A DNA stretch of 12,001 bases from JBDRCU01 sp043821485 (GCA_043821485.1 JBDRCU010000049.1:1-12001); one strand, 5' to 3'. Shown: positions 1 to 7,920, counted from the first letter of the stretch. Notes: a model not told the origin generated them from the letters alone. A program made the numbers and translations.

Positions 1-93
1 ACTGCCGGCAATCCGGTCGGTTCAGGGATATATTTTGTGCATATAAGTGCAGGCAGTTATACAGAAACAAAAAAAATAGCAGTGATTAAATAG
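1..93 (+). CDS. 3' end of a secreted protein with FlgD-like/sorting-type CTD (partial)
   Basis: Frame 1 is open from the window edge and encodes 30 residues ending GSYTETKKIAVIK before TAG. This is the last half of the same Ig-like C-terminal domain found at the ends of the three downstream genes (GSGIYFVH...ETKKIAVIK). In Bacteroidota-type and candidate-phylum proteins such domains act in outer-membrane sorting or surface attachment; that role here is inference. Bases 1-41 are identical to 7441-7481 (end of the third complete gene), while bases 61-92 match 2432-2463 (end of the first) with two differences, so the end looks mosaic. The passenger part lies outside the window, so its function cannot be told. 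Confidence 0.85.
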   Translation, partial: TAGNPVGSGIYFVHISAGSYTETKKIAVIK

Positions 94-152
94 CGTAAAG
101 CTAAAAACGCAAAACGATAATATAAAACTAAAAACAACAAGGCAAGGAACAA

Positions 153-176
153 ATGAGAAAGAGGAATAAAATATGA
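153..176 (+). other. possible 7-codon upstream ORF coupled to the DUF362 gene
   Basis: ATG at 153 opens a seven-codon reading frame (MRKRNKI) whose TGA overlaps the ATG of the DUF362 gene in an ATGA arrangement (173-176). An AAGGA-like ribosome site lies a few bases before it at about 144-148. It could be a leader peptide that couples translation, or chance: the same bases contain the AGAGG that serves as the Shine-Dalgarno site for the main gene. Nothing else supports expression. Confidence 0.2.
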
Positions 177-2464
177 AAATACTAAAGGAGCGGTATAAAA
201 AGCATTTACTATGGATGTATTTATGCTTAAGTATCGCATCTCTTTTTTGGTTTTTAATCCGAGTGATTCCTAAGCCGAGCAGGATTCTATATCCCTGTCA
301 GCAGGCTTTGTTATGGAATCACTGCATGGTGATTCGAATGCTTTGGCAGAGCACATTTGTGTATCTCTTCTGGAAGTATTTAAAAAATATTCGGTGGATG
401 AGAACAATCTTTGCTGGTTTAGTGATAATATCACTATCAACCGGACAGGATTTTTTATTGATGGATTTCCCGGTCATTATTCAAAAGGTACAAGCTGATG
501 ACCTGAATCCACGTGTTGTATCAGTCCATAATTCTCTGGCAACAACCTGGGAGAGCATGAGTGACGGCAATCCTCGCAACTGTATGGATCAGGCTGAGAT
601 TAACCGGATGGTAGAAAGAGGTGTTATTTCGCTGACTGGCTGTGCCACGTCAGCTGAAGCATGGAGTTCGTTAATCCCGTATCAGTCAGGGGATGATGTA
701 GTATTAAAAATGAATTTTAATAATATCTGGAGATTGGATAATTTTGAAGGTGATTCAGCCATGAATGCATATCCGCAGGTAGCTAATGCGGTTATTGATG
801 GCCTTGTTTCAATAGGAATCCCTTCGGATAAGATATGGATTGTTGATCCCTCACGTGCGATCAATGATGCATTTCGTGCGGGAATTACTGATCCGGATAT
901 TCAATATGCGACCACCAGCAGTGTCGAGGATATCGGTGGAAGGCCCAATGTACATCATACTGATTATGTTGCCTGGGATTCTCCGTATGCATCAATGAGT
1001 ATCGGTGCTGATGGAACAGAAATGTATATTAAACCAGCTGAGATTTTTGTTGAAGCTGAACATATTATAAATATTCCTCAGTTGAAAGGGCACAGTGATA
1101 CTCCAGATGATCCTGCAAGAGATAAAGCAAATATAACTTTAGGATTAAAAAATCATTTTGGAAGTGTTTTGATAAGAAGACAAAATGAAGGATGGGTTGA
1201 TGCACATAATTATTTTTATATAACCGGTTCTCTATATTCTCCTGAATGCAATCCTCTTGCTGATATCAGCTTAAATCCGGTGTTTCGTGATAAAACAAGG
1301 CTTACTATCGGTGATGGATTGATGGGGCATCCGTATAATAACACGCACAGTCCGCTTCCCTGGGTAACTTTTGATAACAGGCCTCCTGAAACGTTATTTT
1401 TCAGTCAGGATCCGGTTGCCGTTGATTCTGTCATGTTTGATTATTTAAACCGTGAATGTACGGCAATCGGAGCTTTTCGAAGAGTTGATGACATTTTACA
1501 ATATGCTGCCAACGCAGGGCTTGGTGTTTGTGATCATTGGAACAATGATACTGACAGGCAGTATTCTTTGATTGATTATGGTGAGATTAATTTAGATGGA
1601 GATGGTATTAGTTATCCTGTTGCAGTTTTTGAACCTGATCCGGATCATGGGTTGTTTCCATTATCAGTGAATTTTAACGGGACAGCAAGTTATGATCATG
1701 ATGGAAGTATTCAAAGTTATGAATGGGATTTTACCAATGATGATACGATTGATGCTGCCGGCAGTATTGTTTCTCATGTATATTCTCAGCCGGGTGAATA
1801 TACTGCTTCATTAACAGTTACTGATAATGATGAGTATTCCGGGAAAGCATTTCGTGTTATAACGGTGTCGGTACCTGATGAACCTGCTTTAATGACCATA
1901 GCAGTTGATCCGCAAACCGCTGAAATAATACAGGGAGAAACTCAAACATTTACTGCTGAAGGAAAGGATCAATACAGAGATACATATATAATCAATCCTA
2001 TATGGAGTGTTTCAGGAGGCGGTACGATTAATGCTGATGGTATTTTTATCGCTGATTTATTAGTGGAAGGCCCTTTCACGGTAACAGCTTCTGAAGGCCA
2101 GATATCAGGCACTGCTGAAGTTACCATTGTATCAGGCGATGATCCGGGGACTAATCCTGAAACAGAAGAAGGAATCCCCAAAGAAACAAAAATACAAGTT
2201 TTTAACAATATTTTAAAGACAGGGACAAGTCAAACGCTAATCCGCTGTGATATGAAAGAGCCGGGGAAATTAGAAGTAACCATATATGATTCAAAAGGAA
2301 GAGAAATAAAAACAGTGTTTAACGGATATCACGATGCAGGCAGTCCTGCTTTCCCATGGAACGGAACAGATGAATCGGGGAATTCTGTCGGTTCAGGAAT
2401 CTATATTGTGCATATGATAATGGGGAGTTGCACAGAGACAAAAAAAATAGCGGTGATTAAATAA
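173..2464 (+). CDS. Membrane-anchored DUF362 protein with PKD, Ig-like and FlgD-like C-terminal domains
   Basis: A 763-residue protein. The N-terminus has a hydrophobic segment at about 11-32, then R-x-x-YPCQ (37-43), a motif I associate with membrane-bound DUF362 proteins, and further hydrophobic stretches near 51-69 and 77-92. The DUF362 region spans about 110-470: VVLKMNFN (176-183), an IINIPQLKGH stretch near 300, ITLGLKNHFGSV near 325, and FFSQDPVAVDS near 410. The enzymatic role of DUF362 is unsettled. A PKD domain (about 482-565, with YEWDF and HVYSQPGEYTASLTVTD) is followed by a bacterial Ig-like (Big_2-type) domain (about 569-656), an acidic linker, and a FlgD-like CTD (about 670-763) ending ETKKIAVIK. 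The start is supported by AGAGG eight bases upstream. The chain is probably membrane-anchored with most of it exported. Combining DUF362 with an extracellular CTD is unusual; whether N-terminal anchor and CTD both function is unknown. Confidence 0.85.
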   Translation: MKILKERYKKHLLWMYLCLSIASLFWFLIRVIPKPSRILYPCQQALLWNHCMVIRMLWQSTFVYLFWKYLKNIRWMRTIFAGLVIISLSTGQDFLLMDFPVIIQKVQADDLNPRVVSVHNSLATTWESMSDGNPRNCMDQAEINRMVERGVISLTGCATSAEAWSSLIPYQSGDDVVLKMNFNNIWRLDNFEGDSAMNAYPQVANAVIDGLVSIGIPSDKIWIVDPSRAINDAFRAGITDPDIQYATTSSVEDIGGRPNVHHTDYVAWDSPYASMSIGADGTEMYIKPAEIFVEAEHIINIPQLKGHSDTPDDPARDKANITLGLKNHFGSVLIRRQNEGWVDAHNYFYITGSLYSPECNPLADISLNPVFRDKTRLTIGDGLMGHPYNNTHSPLPWVTFDNRPPETLFFSQDPVAVDSVMFDYLNRECTAIGAFRRVDDILQYAANAGLGVCDHWNNDTDRQYSLIDYGEINLDGDGISYPVAVFEPDPDHGLFPLSVNFNGTASYDHDGSIQSYEWDFTNDDTIDAAGSIVSHVYSQPGEYTASLTVTDNDEYSGKAFRVITVSVPDEPALMTIAVDPQTAEIIQGETQTFTAEGKDQYRDTYIINPIWSVSGGGTINADGIFIADLLVEGPFTVTASEGQISGTAEVTIVSGDDPGTNPETEEGIPKETKIQVFNNILKTGTSQTLIRCDMKEPGKLEVTIYDSKGREIKTVFNGYHDAGSPAFPWNGTDESGNSVGSGIYIVHMIMGSCTETKKIAVIK

Positions 2465-2508
2465 GCGTCAATATCACAGAAAAACATAAATATTAAACGG
2501 AGTACACA

Positions 2509-2628
2509 ATGCACTTTATTTGGAACGGGAGAGATGCATCAGGGGAAACAGTCAGCTCAGGGATTTACATGGTTCACATGAAGATGGGAAGTTATAGTGA
2601 AACCAAGAAAATAGCTGTTGTAAAATAA
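2509..2628 (+). pseudogene. Orphan CTD fragment, 39 codons, of a lost family member
   Basis: The reading frame from ATG 2509 to TAA 2628 gives 39 residues (FIWNGRDASGE..., SSGIYMVHMKMGSYSETKK, IAVVK) that align with the last 39 residues of the neighbouring CTDs and nothing else. An in-frame stop at 2494-2496 rules out a longer open frame. The most likely origin is a deleted or displaced gene that left its 3' end. However, GGAG at 2499-2502 lies six bases before the ATG, a good ribosome site, and the reading frame is intact, so an expressed mini-protein cannot be excluded. It lies 44 bases after the DUF362 gene and 20 bases before the next gene. Confidence 0.75.
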
Positions 2629-2648
2629 ACGATATAAAAAGAGATAAA

Positions 2649-4883
2649 ATGAAAAAGATACTATTAATACTTTTGTTGATGCTTGGATGTTTAAATATTG
2701 TGTTTGCAGGGATTATTATTACTGTTGATGTGTCGCGCACATCAGGAGTGGCTCCGCTTGCTGTCTTTTTTGATGCAGTTGCAACAACTAGTGATGAGGT
2801 TGACCGGCCGTTCCATGATCTTGATTTTACCTGGGATTTTGATGATCCAGAGAGTGGTAATTGGCGCACCAACGGCAGAAGTAAAAATAAGGCAAAAGGA
2901 GCACTTGCCGCCCATGTGTTTGAACCGGTGTTTGCTGATGGAGAAACGGATAAAGAATTTGTTGTAGAGTTAACGGTTAAAGACATATATGGCAATGCAA
3001 GCAGTGAGCAGATAACCATAACTGTGCAAAATCCGGAAATTATTTATGCAGGAAGTAATACACGTTGTGTATCAACTTCCGGGAATTTTGAAAGAGCACC
3101 TGAAGGATGCGAGCAAGTTACCAGCAGTAATTTTGGAGAGCAGATGACATGGCTGTTTGAGGCTGATGGGAATAGAAGAGTTCTTTTCTGCCGGGATGAA
3201 GCGTTTACTGCTCCAACAGCATATTATGTGAATTCCGATAAGCATTGCCCGCATACCATTGGATCATATGGATCAGGAGAAAAGCCGTTAGTTAAATCAG
3301 CGCTTGAGGATTCAACTATTTTGAGCCTTAAAATGGCTAACGAGATGGGGGATGTGCGGGTAATGGATATTGATTTTGAAGGAACGCATACGGAGAGCGA
3401 AAGAGCAATTGATCCAAATACAAATACCTTAATACTCAGGGTAAAATTCTCACATTTTGGAACTCCAATTAATAGTATTAAATACTATGAAAATGTTTTT
3501 ATTGTTGATTCTGTATTTATTGATCAATATGGCGGCGGCATTTTTTATGCAAATGCGCGTCATATAGCATTTCTTGGTTTAGAATTTGATTTAGTTGGCA
3601 TAGGACATTTATTACGAACGTATGTAAGCAATTCAATTATTGAGCATAATATATTTAGACGAGGGGCACGGACAAAGCTTCAGTTAAAATTCTGCGGATA
3701 TGCATCTATTGAACCGCAGCTTGGAGGTAAAACAGAATTATGTATTATTTCTGATAATCAATTTTTAGATTCAGGTGATGTTAAATGGATGGTTTCTATG
3801 GGCCCGGAAAATACTGCGCCAGATTATCATGCTGAAGAAAATGTGGAAAATATTATTGTTGAAAGGAACTTGTGGAAAATAAGCGCGCCCAGCAATGCAG
3901 CTGTTCATTCGTGGGGAGCAGATGATGTTACGGTACGGAATAATGTGTTTGTACGGATCAGCGCGCCCGTCCTTCTCGGCGGTTTAGAAGATGTCCAGAC
4001 CTGGCATAACTGGCATATATATAACAATACTGCATACCAGAGCAGCGGCGGTTTTACGTTTTTTTACGGTGCATACAATATCGATGGATCTGTTATAAAG
4101 AATAATTTAATATATGCGCTTTCTGATGTTGAACAATTTATTCCAAAAGTTATCAGGTATAAAAGGGAGTATACTCATTTTATATCAAATAATAATATGT
4201 TTTATATTCCGGGTGCTGCGGCAGAATTTGGTGCAGTTGTCGGCGGTGAAACGCAGGAATATATGCTTGAAGATTGGCAGACAGCCACTGGTTTAGATAC
4301 CAATTCAATGCGTTTAGATGAAGAGCACGCAGAGTTAGTATTTACATCCAGTAATCCCGATGATCCAGACTTTTTATTATTAGCTGAAAACTCAGAAGCG
4401 ATTAATGCAGGCGCTGAGGTGATTAATTATGATGATTTCACCGGTGCTCCGCGTGAGTATACACAAGGAAATGATGCGGGCGCATTTGCCTACGGCAGCA
4501 GTTGGGAATGGAAGGAATATGGAAATGAAGATGAACCGGAAGATCCGTCTGAACCAGCCGATCCTGATACAGGACAGCAGGCGGATGGAAGCATACCTCA
4601 AGAAACAAAAGTTGAAGTATTTAATAATATTTTAAAACCAGGAGTAAATCAAGCAATAATCCGTTGTGACATGAAAGAACCAGGTAAGCTGGTTGTAAAA
4701 ATATATGACTCAAAAGGAAGAGAGATTATTGTTCTTGCAAATGAAGAACGTGGTATTGATCAACATGAGTTTACTTGGGATGGAACAGATTCATCAGGTA
4801 AAACAGTTGGTTCAGGAATATATTTTGTGCATATGAAGTCTGGAGGATATTCTGAAACAAGAAAGATTGCTGTAATAAAGTAG
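2649..4883 (+). CDS. Secreted PKD / right-handed beta-helix protein with FlgD-like CTD
   Basis: A 744-residue exported protein. Signal peptide 1-20 (MKKILLILLLMLGCLNIVFA), with likely cleavage after VFA. A PKD-like domain covers about 25-127 (SRTSGVAPLAVFFDA, FTWDFDDPESGNW, GRSKN, AAHVFE). A long parallel beta-helix follows, about 130-580, with rungs rich in N and hydrophobic turns such as VTVRNNVFVRIS and WHIYNNTAYQSSG; it closes in the INAG...NDAGAFAYG cap (about 581-617) typical of such helices. An acidic Pro linker (about 626-650) leads to the CTD (about 651-744), ending ETRKIAVIK. Beta-helix proteins of this kind often bind or cleave polysaccharides; I see no certain catalytic motif, so substrate and activity stay open. 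Cys14 follows LG, so a lipoprotein signal is a weaker alternative. The ribosome site is poor (AGAG). It is a paralogue of the gene at 5044. Confidence 0.85.
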   Translation: MKKILLILLLMLGCLNIVFAGIIITVDVSRTSGVAPLAVFFDAVATTSDEVDRPFHDLDFTWDFDDPESGNWRTNGRSKNKAKGALAAHVFEPVFADGETDKEFVVELTVKDIYGNASSEQITITVQNPEIIYAGSNTRCVSTSGNFERAPEGCEQVTSSNFGEQMTWLFEADGNRRVLFCRDEAFTAPTAYYVNSDKHCPHTIGSYGSGEKPLVKSALEDSTILSLKMANEMGDVRVMDIDFEGTHTESERAIDPNTNTLILRVKFSHFGTPINSIKYYENVFIVDSVFIDQYGGGIFYANARHIAFLGLEFDLVGIGHLLRTYVSNSIIEHNIFRRGARTKLQLKFCGYASIEPQLGGKTELCIISDNQFLDSGDVKWMVSMGPENTAPDYHAEENVENIIVERNLWKISAPSNAAVHSWGADDVTVRNNVFVRISAPVLLGGLEDVQTWHNWHIYNNTAYQSSGGFTFFYGAYNIDGSVIKNNLIYALSDVEQFIPKVIRYKREYTHFISNNNMFYIPGAAAEFGAVVGGETQEYMLEDWQTATGLDTNSMRLDEEHAELVFTSSNPDDPDFLLLAENSEAINAGAEVINYDDFTGAPREYTQGNDAGAFAYGSSWEWKEYGNEDEPEDPSEPADPDTGQQADGSIPQETKVEVFNNILKPGVNQAIIRCDMKEPGKLVVKIYDSKGREIIVLANEERGIDQHEFTWDGTDSSGKTVGSGIYFVHMKSGGYSETRKIAVIK

Positions 4884-4942
4884 CAGAGAGAAATTAATGG
4901 GTGCAGTAAAAGTAGACTTCATCCGCCCATTGTTCTTGGAGG

Positions 4943-4993
4943 ATGAAATCCGGAAATTTCAGTGATACAAAAAAGATAGCAGTAATTAAATAG
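4943..4993 (+). pseudogene. Orphan CTD fragment, 16 codons
   Basis: ATG 4943 to TAG 4993 reads MKSGNFSDTKKIAVIK, matching the last 16 residues of the CTD family (HMKSGGYSETRKIAVIK in the gene just upstream). Homology stops abruptly at the methionine; the codons before it do not resemble the expected GSGIYFVH, and an in-frame stop sits at 4913-4915. This is best read as a recombination scar. GGAGG directly abuts the ATG with no spacing, so translation from it is doubtful. The final codons differ from the neighbours mainly at synonymous positions, so it is not a simple recent copy of the upstream gene end. Confidence 0.65.
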
Positions 4994-5043
4994 GGTATAG
5001 TAGTCAGGGTTTAGGGTACAGGAAAATACAAAAGGCAAAACTT

Positions 5044-7533
5044 ATGAAAAAAATAATTGTTTCACTGATATTAATTATTGGATGCATAAGGGTGGGGTAT
5101 TCTGCTAATCCTATGACTGCTGCGTCACGTACTTCCGGGGTTATGCCTCTAGGTGTGTTTTTTGATACAGTTGACACTGCTGATCCTGCTTGGTCCAGCG
5201 GTGTGATTCAGCCTCGCGGATTCCTATCACAACCGGTGAACTGCACAGGTGTTCGTATTATGCGTGTGAACTGCCGTAGCAACCTCGGGATAGGAACTCT
5301 TACATACACGGCCAGCAACAACAGTTTGACATGGGCGGCACCGGGTGGTTCAGGCGGCAGTGCGGTGAATGTTTTTGGAGGAGGAGATTTCTCTCTGCCT
5401 GACAGTGACGGAGAATCCATCCTGCACATCTGGATCAATCCTGATGAGCTGCCTATAAGCAATATGAGCGATGCGGTCATTGTCACTGATGGCGGTGAGA
5501 ATGCTGACTGGGCAAGCTTTCACTACGCTTGGGATTTTGGCGATCCCGGCTCTGGTACGTGGGATGTTGGAGCACGCAAGTCCGATGATACAGCTTACTC
5601 GAAAAATATTGCGTTCGGTTGGAATGCGGCTCACGTATATGAAAATCCCGGCACTTATATCGTGCAGCTCACGGTAATTGATGACGAGGGTGGGATGCAT
5701 GAGTATACGATGGACATCACGGCGACAGCTGAACCGGATGGCGGTTGGACCACTTACTACTTTGCAGAGGACGGCAACGATGCGAATGCAGGTACGGAGT
5801 CGAATCCATTTCGGACGTTTGCCAAGGCCGAGACACTCGCTGCGAACAACGTAAGGCTCCGATTCAAACGTGATGATGAGTTCGCGGTTACGGACATGTT
5901 TAATCCCTCTGTAAGCGGCCCTCTTTTGCTTGACGCTTATGGCTCAGGCATCAATCATCCACGATTCGTGCTTGCCGTTGGTGGAACAGTGTTTCTTTTT
6001 GGCCGTGATATGACTGATGCCAGATTTGTAGATCTGTGGATCGATGGTCCCTATCCGGAGATTTCGGGCGATGGTTTTCACAGCCTCGGCTCGAATACGC
6101 TTGTTCTTCGATGCCGAGTTTGGGAAGTATTCAGCTCCTTCCAGCTTTCTAATAGCGAATACGTTGTTATTCAGGATTGCGAGTCAGTCAATGGAGGAAA
6201 CTACTTTTTTTATTCAACGGCTACCAGTCGATCAGCTGTCCTGGGTTGCACGGTGACTGACGGACTTGGCACGCAATTCCTTCGAACCTATGCGAACAAG
6301 ATCGTTTTGTCTCATTGTCATTTCGAGCGTCCACTTGCAAGTAGATACAGCCTAAGATTTCTCTCGTCGACAAGTCCCGGTCAAGAAGGGCTGTGGATTA
6401 TTGCTTCATATAACAGATTACTCGATGTTGGACTCAATGTACAAAATGACAGTGATACTGTCGTGCCAAGACATGTATTATTTGAGGGTAATTTGTATGA
6501 GTTTGAGATAGGTTCGCGGATAGGCATCAATGTTGCCGCTGTGGACGGGCTTACTATCCGCAATAACAGCTTCTTTATGCCCGGAGAAGCAGGCTATTTT
6601 CTCAACATTGAAAACGGTTACCATGGAAACGACTCTGTGCGACGGAACGTGCGCATCTACAACAACACTGTAATCCAGGCTGGCGCCGATTGGACGCGGT
6701 TCGCACGAATGAACGCTACGGACAACATGCCTTCGTCGAACTGGCAAATCCTCAATAATGTCTTGTACGCACCACTTGCCGATAATGCGGAGGGAGTTCC
6801 CTGCATCTCATACAACGACGTAGTCGCAACAGATTGGTTATTGCGGTCTCATAACAACTGCTGGTATGTCCCCAATCTACCAGACGATCTATTCACTTAT
6901 AATGGGATACACATGTCGCTATCCCAGTGGCAGGCGGCGGGAACGGGGAGCTGGGGTGCACAATCAACAACCAGCGACCCAATGCTCAACGCGAACCTGT
7001 TTCTGATAGAAGGCTCGCCGTGCATAGATACTGGTACTGATGACGTTTTGCCCTGGTGCAGGATTGATGCGGACGGTAATCTGCGTTTAGCTGGCAGTGT
7101 AGACATGGGAGCGTTTGAATACGGATCAGGACTGGGGGATCCAGAGCCTGATCTGGATATTGATCCAGAGCCTGATCCGGAAGTTGATCCCGAGCCGGAT
7201 CCTGAACCTGAGCCCGATGATATTTATTCTCAGGATATTATCCCGGAAACAACAGAACTCAAAGCTTTTAACAGCATACTCAAACCGGGCGGGCATGCTC
7301 AGGCGATTATTCAGGTAGGCATATCAGAAACAGTTGATGTAAAACTCACGTTATATACTGCTCAGGGCAAAGAGATACAACAGCTTGTTAATGAACAGTT
7401 AATTCCGGGCATCTATACGTATTTCTGGAGCGGTTTGGATACTGCCGGCAATCCGGTCGGTTCAGGGATATATTTTGTGCACATGCAATCCGGAAGTTAT
7501 AATGAGACTAAAAAGATTGCAGTAATAAAATAG
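5044..7533 (+). CDS. Secreted PKD / right-handed beta-helix protein with FlgD-like CTD (mosaic)
   Basis: An 829-residue exported paralogue of the gene at 2649. Signal peptide 1-20 (cleavage near GYS-AN; IIGC at 11-14 would also fit a lipobox). ASRTSGVMPLGVFFDTV (27-43) begins a PKD-like domain that resumes at about 153 (FHYAWDFGDPGSGTW, AAHVYENPGTYIVQLTV), so about 51-152 is an insert absent from the paralogue. The beta-helix begins at YYFAEDGNDANAGTESNPF (about 238-257) and shows rungs such as LTIRNNSFFMPG, VRIYNNTVIQAG and WQILNNVLYAP. It closes with CIDTGTDDV...DADGNLR...VDMGAFEYG (about 657-695), the cap seen in 'choice-of-anchor Q' type helices. An Asp-Pro-Glu linker (699-726) precedes the CTD (about 734-829), ending ETKKIAVIK. 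The passenger is visibly richer in GC than the neighbouring genes. Substrate and activity cannot be read from the sequence. Confidence 0.85.
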   Translation: MKKIIVSLILIIGCIRVGYSANPMTAASRTSGVMPLGVFFDTVDTADPAWSSGVIQPRGFLSQPVNCTGVRIMRVNCRSNLGIGTLTYTASNNSLTWAAPGGSGGSAVNVFGGGDFSLPDSDGESILHIWINPDELPISNMSDAVIVTDGGENADWASFHYAWDFGDPGSGTWDVGARKSDDTAYSKNIAFGWNAAHVYENPGTYIVQLTVIDDEGGMHEYTMDITATAEPDGGWTTYYFAEDGNDANAGTESNPFRTFAKAETLAANNVRLRFKRDDEFAVTDMFNPSVSGPLLLDAYGSGINHPRFVLAVGGTVFLFGRDMTDARFVDLWIDGPYPEISGDGFHSLGSNTLVLRCRVWEVFSSFQLSNSEYVVIQDCESVNGGNYFFYSTATSRSAVLGCTVTDGLGTQFLRTYANKIVLSHCHFERPLASRYSLRFLSSTSPGQEGLWIIASYNRLLDVGLNVQNDSDTVVPRHVLFEGNLYEFEIGSRIGINVAAVDGLTIRNNSFFMPGEAGYFLNIENGYHGNDSVRRNVRIYNNTVIQAGADWTRFARMNATDNMPSSNWQILNNVLYAPLADNAEGVPCISYNDVVATDWLLRSHNNCWYVPNLPDDLFTYNGIHMSLSQWQAAGTGSWGAQSTTSDPMLNANLFLIEGSPCIDTGTDDVLPWCRIDADGNLRLAGSVDMGAFEYGSGLGDPEPDLDIDPEPDPEVDPEPDPEPEPDDIYSQDIIPETTELKAFNSILKPGGHAQAIIQVGISETVDVKLTLYTAQGKEIQQLVNEQLIPGIYTYFWSGLDTAGNPVGSGIYFVHMQSGSYNETKKIAVIK
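7138..7221 (+). repeat. Coding repeat for an acidic Asp-Pro-Glu-Pro linker
   Basis: Degenerate short repeats of the type GATCC(A/G/C)GAGCCTGATCC encode residues 699-726 of the beta-helix protein, alternating D, P and E. Such stiff, charged linkers commonly separate a passenger from a cell-surface domain. The paralogue at 2649 has a shorter, related linker (DEPEDPSEPADPD) at the same place. Repeats of this kind can change length by slippage and may aid domain swapping. Confidence 0.8.
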
Positions 7534-7581
7534 TTTTAAGCTGTAAGCTATAAGCTATAAGCTTTAAGTTTTAAGTTTTTT
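7534..7581 (+). repeat. TAAGNNN heptad repeat array R1 (single arm)
   Basis: Six consecutive seven-base units run from 7537: TAAGCTG, TAAGCTA, TAAGCTA, TAAGCTT, TAAGTTT, TAAGTTT, then a T-run. The array starts four bases after the stop of the + strand beta-helix gene and runs into the 3' end of the - strand four-helix-bundle gene, supplying its TAA stop (7564-7566) and its last codons. Bases 7538-7564 match 7944-7970 in direct orientation with one difference. AAGCTATAAGCTT is palindromic around ATA, and the T-run follows, so the array could act as a weak terminator between convergent genes. That role is inference. Confidence 0.85.
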
Positions 7582-7917
7582 GTATAATCCAAATAACATT
7601 TTTCCTATTTCTTCACATATATTTATTAATTCATTATATTGATCATTCTGTAAATAATCTAAATCTCTTGCTAACAAAAGATGATATTTCGTTTCTTCTA
7701 AAGAACCTTCTGCTATATTAATAAAACGCGCGTAATCTTTATCACTTCTTCTTTTATAGCCCTCGACTATATTTGTTGGCACCGAAGCCGCAGATCTTCT
7801 CAACTGAGAAACCAATCCATATTTTTCAGCAGCTGGAAAGTTCTTTGTTTCTTTATAAACCTTCAGAACTAACTCATGTGCCTTTTGCCAAACTATTAAA
7901 TCTTTAAATGTCTTCAT
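7564..7917 (-). CDS. Four-helix bundle protein (S23 / 23S rRNA intervening-sequence type)
   Basis: A 117-residue protein with the whole family pattern: FKDLIVWQKAHELVLKVY at the N-terminus, NFPAAEKYGLVSQLRRSA, VPTNIVEGYKRRSDKDYARF, then EGSLEETKYHLLLARDL and a final helix. Length is normal for the family. The first members were found inside intervening sequences of 23S rRNA genes, but many copies are scattered elsewhere; their biochemical role is not established, and nucleic-acid binding is often suggested because of their basic surface. No rRNA sequence surrounds this copy. It lies between heptad arrays R1 and R2, with its stop inside R1 and its ATG seven bases from R2, and no clear Shine-Dalgarno site. 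It is not obviously part of the chemosensory operon upstream. Confidence 0.92.
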   Translation of the reverse strand: MKTFKDLIVWQKAHELVLKVYKETKNFPAAEKYGLVSQLRRSAASVPTNIVEGYKRRSDKDYARFINIAEGSLEETKYHLLLARDLDYLQNDQYNELINICEEIGKMLFGLYKKLKT

Positions 7918-7920
7918 ATT

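Noticed and set aside
2649..2711. Lipoprotein signal on the beta-helix proteins
   Set aside because: Cys14 after LG in one and IIG in the other is suggestive, but a hydrophobic stretch and an A-x-A-like cleavage site follow in both, so ordinary signal peptidase I cleavage is preferred.
2552..3019. 155-codon open frame on the - strand
   Set aside because: It lies antisense over the start of the beta-helix gene and the orphan CTD. It is low in complexity and resembles no family, while the + strand frame has clear domains.
4896..4931. Possible terminator hairpin (AATGGGTG / CGCCCATT)
   Set aside because: The stem is eight pairs including a G-T, the loop is about 20 bases, and no T-run follows; the orphan CTD fragment begins just after it. 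Too weak to call.
5322..5340. TTGACA-like promoter element
   Set aside because: TTTGACATGGG is internal to the beta-helix coding sequence and no matching -10 box at suitable spacing was seen.
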